A stretch of 64,000 nucleotides of DNA from Sipunculus nudus. Taxonomy: Eukaryota > Annelida > Sipuncula > Golfingiida > Sipunculidae. Within the stretch, counting starts at the first letter, position 1. Every line of letters starts with the position of its first letter. The position numbers were made by a program, and so were the translations under genes. Positions 62,501-64,000 of the stretch are shown here, in pieces. The notes below the pieces were generated by a model. That model searched no databases. It was not told where the DNA came from and saw only the letters and a list, made by a program, of their open reading frames with translations. The stretch is taken from contig CM049306.1 of NCBI GenBank assembly GCA_026874595.1, forward strand, positions 58,658,019 through 58,722,018. The letters run 5' to 3'.

Positions 62501-63607
62501 TGAATGCATTCATGAATATATTCTTTAATATTATTTTAATAATCATTTCAGTTATATTTCATTTTAAAAAATCATATGATTCTCTTATTATTTTAAATAA
62601 AAATTATATTTGGGACAATATTTGTAATTTTTTAAAAATAAATAGTTAAACTCTTATATTATATGTTCTGCTTATAAGTTATATGACCAAGTCAAAATCT
62701 GTGTTACAATAGTACTCCATTTGTTAATAAAATAAATGAAATCAGTCCTCTTCCCTGTCTCCAAAGGTACTATCAAAATCATACATAAGCTAAACAACAA
62801 CAACTCATAATACAGCTTATATTTATTACCACACAAAACCAGCATGTGCCTCATTTCTAAATAATATTTTTTTATCATATATAACAGCTGTGCGCCGTGA
62901 CCCATAGGTCCCTTGTTTTTTTTTTCGGAAAAGTGGCATGCCTTCTAAAATTTTGGAAAACCCTTTCTAAAATCCAGGGGATGCAAGGATTTTGTGATTC
63001 TTGACAGCCCTTCATGACAAAATAAACCATGAGATGCATTTGTGTACTTTCTAAAAACCCATGCCATGCCCAAAAGAGATTCCATGATGACTTAACGTAT
63101 TGGTTAATCCTGCATGTTTGTTGAATTTCTTACAACATACAAGGTTGTCTACCATGTGTTATGACTTATATGATTAACAAAAAGTCATGTGAGAGACATA
63201 AAATGACAAGGGTTAAAATAAAATAGAGACAGGATATACACTTCTGCTTGTTCATTCATATGTATTATTTGTAGAATTTTTTTCATCTGATTAGATTACA
63301 AGAAAATGTTAAGACTACTGGCTATTTGTAATGATATAGGCTTGAATAAGATGAATTGCCATTACATTTGAGTTTTCCATACGACCATTACATTTGAGTT
63401 TTCCATACAACTGAGTGCATAATTTTAAATGGGCCATATCAGGCCAGTAAAAACAACTTATAGTCACATGATCACAGCTGTGATCCCTACTGAATATTCT
63501 TAATTTCTTTTACAGTCCACTTACAGAGGAAGGTTGATGAGATCAGCAAGCTTGCAGAGGCCCAGCGCAGGGAACAAGAAAGAAACTTTCGTCTGGCCTA
63601 TGACTGA
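31465..63607 (+). CDS. Nup62: Nucleoporin p62 (Nup62), ten coding exons
   Basis: Joined exons: 31465-31513, 40170-40292, 40735-40935, 45282-45395, 46972-47176, 47698-47857, 52845-53029, 55682-55793, 59243-59309, 63516-63607. Total is 1308 nt, 435 aa plus TGA; every junction is GT-AG and every phase matches. Residues 1 to about 230 form a Gly/Thr/Ala/Ser-rich disordered region with FSFG at the start and in exons 2 and 3, plus FGFN and degenerate GFKLG/GFQLGG; FG motifs are far fewer than in vertebrate p62. Residues about 231-435 are the Nsp1/Nup62 coiled-coil domain, with QATQVNAWDR, ELDFILAQQ, AQLKRMAQDLKEI and ILNAHMDSLQW. The protein assembles with Nup54 and Nup58 in the central channel of the nuclear pore, where FG motifs bind transport receptors. 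The length is shorter than human p62 (522 aa), because the FG region is short. A missed in-phase FG exon is possible. Confidence 0.95.
32140..32340. repeat. Diverged Helentron-type repeat unit in intron 1
   Basis: Contains CTCGGAAACCGCTATAGCTA and GGTGGCGCCACCTACATTG, the phrase order found in the internal units of the Helentron-like elements. Related diverged units lie near 36510-36640 and 37440-37540. Confidence 0.5.
32740..35146 (+). repeat. ~278-bp tandem array, about eight units, with Helentron-like 3' end
   Basis: The phrase AACTGGTGGCGCCACCTGCA recurs at steps of 276-279 bp (near 33173, 33449, 33727, 34006, 34285, 34562 and 34840). Each unit has a second palindrome in ACAGGTGGCGCCACCTAGAT, so each is a dimer of ~139-bp halves. 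Units are roughly 95% identical. The array is followed at 35119-35146 by ATAGTCGACTA and CCCATTTCTAGTTAT, like a Helentron hairpin plus CTAGTT tail. The left terminus is not clear. It lies in Nup62 intron 1. Confidence 0.85.
35147..36861. other. Intron 1 sequence with diverged repeats
   Basis: Includes a possible second hairpin end at 35293-35309 (AGGCCTGAAGGCCTTG) and weakly conserved repeat phrases near 36350-36640 and 36660-36850. No exon found. Confidence 0.4.
36875..37302 (+). mobile_element. SINE with perfect 13-bp target site duplication
   Basis: The exact duplication AGAAATGTTCCCA occurs at 36862-36874 and 37303-37315. Between them is a 428-bp insert ending in an A-rich tail (37265-37302). 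A B-box-like TGTTCAAATCTC near 36935 suggests a tRNA-derived, polymerase III-transcribed head. The body is GC-richer than the intron around it, and the host repeat reads through when it is removed. I cannot name the family. Confidence 0.85.
37316..38155. other. Intron 1 sequence, diverged repeat remnants
   Basis: The phrase GGAGCTAGCATCAGCAAG with CATCACATGACTCATAATTG (37440-37500) resembles units at 36540-36600 and 36690. Two copies of a block with ACAGGCCAA and GGCAGACTGCCAACT lie at about 38000-38130. No exon. Confidence 0.4.
38280..38870 (+). repeat. Diverged ~130-bp tandem repeat
   Basis: The motif ACTGGTGTCGCCACCTACAA occurs near 38350 and 38478, with weaker copies near 38600 (GGTGGCACCCTCTACAA), 38720 and 38846. 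Each follows a phrase like ATACATCTGTGACAG. It matches one half of the 278-bp unit at 32.7-35.0 kb, so it is an older relative in the same intron. Confidence 0.7.
38960..40169. other. End of Nup62 intron 1
   Basis: Contains a (TA)/(TG) microsatellite at 39495-39550 and a possible degenerate family 1 5' end near 39854 (CTAAGCTGACTCCAAGTCAT then CTGAGG). No coding exon is apparent. Confidence 0.4.
40170..40292 (+). CDS. Nup62: Nup62 exon 2
   Basis: Acceptor CTTTCCGCAG, donor GTAATT; 123 nt, phase 1 to 1. Reads GFSFGGTPAAATPGV through GGGFNFSAGTSAG. Symmetric, so it can be skipped without a frameshift. Confidence 0.93.
40735..40935 (+). CDS. Nup62: Nup62 exon 3
   Basis: Acceptor ATCATTGCAG, donor GTTGGT; 201 nt, phase 1 to 1. 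Contains AGGGFSFGGAA, TTGFSLSKPPE and SSFGFNLNQ, then Thr/Ala/Gln-rich sequence. The donor GCAG|GTTGGT is weaker than others in the gene. Confidence 0.92.
40936..41806. other. Intron 3, first part
   Basis: AT-rich intronic sequence up to the family 1 element. I see no exon or terminal repeats in it. Confidence 0.5.
41807..44421 (+). mobile_element. Helentron-like element, family 1, copy A (intron 3)
   Basis: 5' end TAGCTCAGCTAACTATAAGT continues to CATCTGAGCT as a hairpin, then a (CCGT)n tract at about 41854-41884. Two ~750-bp internal repeats begin with AGATGTCCCCAAGATCTCC or similar and contain GACCATGGCACGTTT. 3' end: CAGCTGAGCG inverts the 5' terminus, GACCCATAGGTC is the hairpin, CCTTG the end, then T. 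No transposase ORF. Near-identical to 60292-62916 over its whole length. Confidence 0.85.
44422..45281. other. Intron 3, last part
   Basis: About 860 bp with no repeat family I recognise and no exon. It ends in the acceptor of exon 4. Confidence 0.45.
45282..45395 (+). CDS. Nup62: Nup62 exon 4
   Basis: Acceptor TTCCTCCAG, donor GTGAGT; 114 nt, phase 1 to 1. Reads TPAAAGATAPKLGIATT and ends LSGFQLGG. Lacks FG dipeptides; GFQLGG is a degenerate form. Confidence 0.9.
45640..46960 (+). repeat. ~155-bp tandem units ending in a family 1 type 3' terminus
   Basis: The phrase TGAAATTAGGTCATGGTGAC recurs with changes near 45728, 45880, 46040, 46194, 46349 and 46509, a step of 152-160 bp, together with GTTAGGCCTAGAATCTTC. 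The block ends with GACCCATGGGTTACTTG at 46944-46960, the hairpin end seen in family 1. It fills most of intron 4 and stops 11 bp before exon 5. No clear 5' end. Confidence 0.75.
46972..47176 (+). CDS. Nup62: Nup62 exon 5
   Basis: Acceptor ATTTTGTTCAG, donor GTATGT; 205 nt, phase 1 to 2. Contains STGGFKLGTSAAAA and TPGFKLGGLATS, then an Ala/Thr-rich tail. The FG-type motifs are replaced by FKLG. This exon carries the linker into the coiled-coil domain. Confidence 0.92.
47177..47697. other. Intron 5 with a 57-bp direct duplication
   Basis: TTAATTTTATGTAATGTTTT and the following 30 bp occur at 47501 and again at 47558, nearly exact. The intron has no inserted element. Confidence 0.75.
47698..47857 (+). 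CDS. Nup62: Nup62 exon 6, start of coiled-coil domain
   Basis: Acceptor TTGTTTATCAG, donor GTGAGG; 160 nt, phase 2 to 0. Reads TRQLEEAISKWTTELEEQE, QATQVNAWDRML and IQNGEK, the start of the conserved Nup62 coiled-coil region. The acceptor is fixed by the phase 2 end of exon 5. Confidence 0.95.
47896..48075. repeat. 20-bp minisatellite, nine units, just inside intron 6
   Basis: The unit GGCCTGTCTGTGCTGTTGAA repeats nine times with few changes, beginning 38 bp after the exon 6 donor. The open frame on the minus strand through it is a by-product. Confidence 0.95.
48155..51364 (+). mobile_element. Helentron-like element, family 1, copy C (intron 6)
   Basis: Starts TTAGCTCAGCTGACTATAAG with the palindromic partner CATCTGAGCT, then GTCCGTCGTCCGTCTGTCCG. 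Internal repeats match those of copies A and B but the right half differs. Ends CAGCTGAGCG, hairpin GACCCATGGGTC, CCTTG. A C run lies at 49667-49682. Length 3.2 kb. Confidence 0.82.
51365..52802. other. Intron 6, last part
   Basis: AT-rich sequence with no exon recognised. Its far end carries the hairpin terminus described at 52809-52832, so part of it may be an element whose 5' end I could not find. Confidence 0.4.
52809..52832 (+). mobile_element. Helentron-like 3' terminus next to exon 7 acceptor
   Basis: GCTGAGCATCATGGCCCATG followed by GGTCACTT matches the family 1 3' end (GCTGAGCGTCGTGACCCATG then GGTCCCTT). The acceptor follows as TTTACTTTAG at 52844. Confidence 0.75.
52845..53029 (+). 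CDS. Nup62: Nup62 exon 7
   Basis: Acceptor TTTACTTTAG, donor AC|GTACGA; 185 nt, phase 0 to 2. Reads ITQLNEDVERVKVDQQ, ELDFILAQQRELEEML and YQQHADTERE, with clear heptads. Strong match to the central coiled coil of p62. Confidence 0.96.
53510..54412. repeat. 180-bp tandem array, five units
   Basis: Units step by exactly 180 bp: TTTTTTTCGCAATGCCTGCA near 53514, 53694, 53874, 54054 and 54234. Over 90% identical by eye, more uniform than the array at 26.2-27.6 kb. Confidence 0.95.
54420..55096 (+). mobile_element. Helentron-like element, family 3, nested
   Basis: Starts TTAGCTCTCAGCTCATAGG and GCTGATGGGCTATTGTC, has (CCGT)n at 54497-54513, GGTGGCGCCACCTGCAATTT near 54777, and ends CTAATATTCTAGTTT. 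Shorter by one internal repeat than the copy at 27651-28613, but in the same position of its host. Confidence 0.8.
55682..55793 (+). CDS. Nup62: Nup62 exon 8
   Basis: Acceptor TTATGTCCAG, donor GTATGT; 112 nt, phase 2 to 0. Reads YQLAENTDAQLKRMAQD, LKEIIKHLNTS and NQDSNDP. This is the most conserved stretch of p62. Confidence 0.97.
56287..59218 (+). mobile_element. Helentron-like element, family 1, copy D (intron 8)
   Basis: Starts TAGCTCAGCTGACTGTAAGT (the palindrome partner is altered) and is interrupted by a TA-flanked MITE at 56343-57815. Later ~215-bp units carry AGGTCAAGGTCAC-type motifs (58325-59150). Ends ACAGCTGAGTG, hairpin GACCCATGGGTC, CCTAG. The end lies 24 bp before exon 9. Confidence 0.78.
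56343..57815. mobile_element. TA-flanked Tc1/mariner-type MITE, long form, nested
   Basis: Left end CAGTAAAACCTGAGAG and right end, reverse-complemented, CAGTGAAACCTGAACC, both flanked by TA (56341-56342 and 57816-57817). Contains TGGTCTTAAGTC and GTGGTCGCTTG motifs near the ends, and a (TA)n tract at 56515-56580. The host element reads through when it is removed. No transposase ORF in 1.47 kb. Confidence 0.82.
59243..59309 (+). CDS. Nup62: Nup62 exon 9
   Basis: Acceptor TTTCTTTCACAG, donor GTATTG; 67 nt, phase 0 to 1. Reads IHQIGKILNAHMDSLQW and VDQNT, near-identical in sense to vertebrate p62. Confidence 0.97.
59600..60250. repeat. ~210-bp diverged tandem units (intron 9)
   Basis: The phrase ATTTAATGAGGTCAGAGGTC recurs with changes near 59740, 59890, 60030 and 60190, with ATATCTCGCCCAAGTTCA between. 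Related in style to internal Helentron units, but I could not find ends. Confidence 0.65.
60292..62916 (+). mobile_element. Helentron-like element, family 1, copy B (intron 9)
   Basis: Starts TAGCTCAGCTGACTATAAGT with partner CATCTGAGCT, then (CCGT)n mixed tract at 60344-60392. Ends ACAGCTGTGCG, hairpin GACCCATAGGTC, CCTTG. Matches copy A (41807-44421) along its full length, with substitutions and small indels only. No transposase ORF. Confidence 0.85.
62917..63515. other. Intron 9, last part
   Basis: Mostly unique sequence. A 25-bp direct duplication with CCATTACATTTGAGTTTTCC lies at about 63359-63410. Confidence 0.6.
63516..63607 (+). CDS. Nup62: Nup62 last exon
   Basis: Acceptor TTCTTTTACAG; 92 nt from phase 1 to TGA at 63605-63607. 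Reads HLQRKVDEISKLAEAQRREQ and ERNFRLAYD, matching the p62 C-terminus in position and length. Confidence 0.97.
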
Positions 63608-64000
63608 GTTATGGAAACTATCAGTGTACTGTATACAGGCACTTATGAAACAGTGAAGCAGTTCTTAGCCTATCATTGATATTTGTCATGCACTCAGTTC
63701 CTACAAGTGCACTATCATGGTTTACATGGGAACCAGTACAGGCAAAGTTAGAAGTTAGTAACTGAAGGGTAATTCTGACTGTACTGGTCAAAACTGTAAG
63801 CTTTTACATTTCTTGTCAAACCCATGAAGCATCTCATTGGTTGATCTGTTGTAAAGTTATAATCCTTGCAAATAAACCAACATTATTAAAAAGCCTGGAA
63901 ATAGAAAAATCAGTGAGAAACAGTTACAAGTAATATTTCATGAACAATTTATATTATGAGCCACTTAGAGATAAAGGAGTGAATTATGCAAAGCTGCTGT
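63608..64000 (+). other. Nup62 3' UTR and downstream flank
   Basis: Unique-looking sequence after the stop codon. The transcript probably ends about 15-30 nt after the AATAAA at 63871. Confidence 0.7.
63871..63876 (+). terminator. Polyadenylation signal of Nup62
   Basis: Canonical AATAAA 264 nt after the stop codon, the first in the 3' UTR. Confidence 0.75.

Overview
This window is eukaryotic: it has GT-AG introns, long AT-rich non-coding stretches, a LINE with ORF1 and ORF2, tRNA-derived SINEs, microsatellites and many non-autonomous DNA transposons. The (CCGT)n-bearing, tandem-repeat-rich elements with a repeated GGTGGCGCCACC palindrome, together with a Merlin-type transposase, suggest a lophotrochozoan and most likely a mollusc. 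That placement is inferred from repeat style; the species cannot be read from the sequence.

The one host gene I can support is nucleoporin p62 (Nup62) on the + strand. Ten coding exons run from 31465 to 63607. Their splice phases all match, and the joined reading frame is 1308 nt (435 aa plus stop). The first ~230 residues are Gly/Thr/Ala/Ser-rich with few FG repeats. The last ~205 residues are the very conserved coiled-coil domain that assembles with Nup54 and Nup58 in the central channel of the nuclear pore.

Region 1-31 kb holds no host gene I recognise. It contains MITEs (2173-2342, 7432-7618, 8842-9244 with a perfect 8-bp target duplication), a tRNA-like SINE remnant (about 10.4 kb), a broken Merlin/ISXO2-type transposase (10976-12092), a 116-bp minisatellite (12.2-12.7 kb), a nearly intact L1/Tx1-like LINE on the minus strand (13284-18138, spoiled only by three in-frame stops), and an older minus-strand LINE (about 19.94-25.45 kb) cut apart by nested elements.

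The most striking content is a set of at least four families of Helentron-like (Helitron2/HINE-type) non-autonomous elements. Each starts with a near-perfect palindrome and then carries, in most families, a (CCGT)n tract and internal tandem repeats rich in GGTGGCGCCACC and TGACCTTGACC. Each ends with an inverted copy of its own 5' end and, in three families, a clear hairpin before CTAG or CTTG. They sit between T residues, every copy seen is in + orientation, some are nested in one another, and they fill introns 3, 6, 7, 8 and 9 of Nup62. In introns 4, 6 and 8 an element's 3' hairpin lies only about 11-25 bp before the splice acceptor, so transposon ends seem to form part of the 3' splice-site region of a core nuclear-pore gene.
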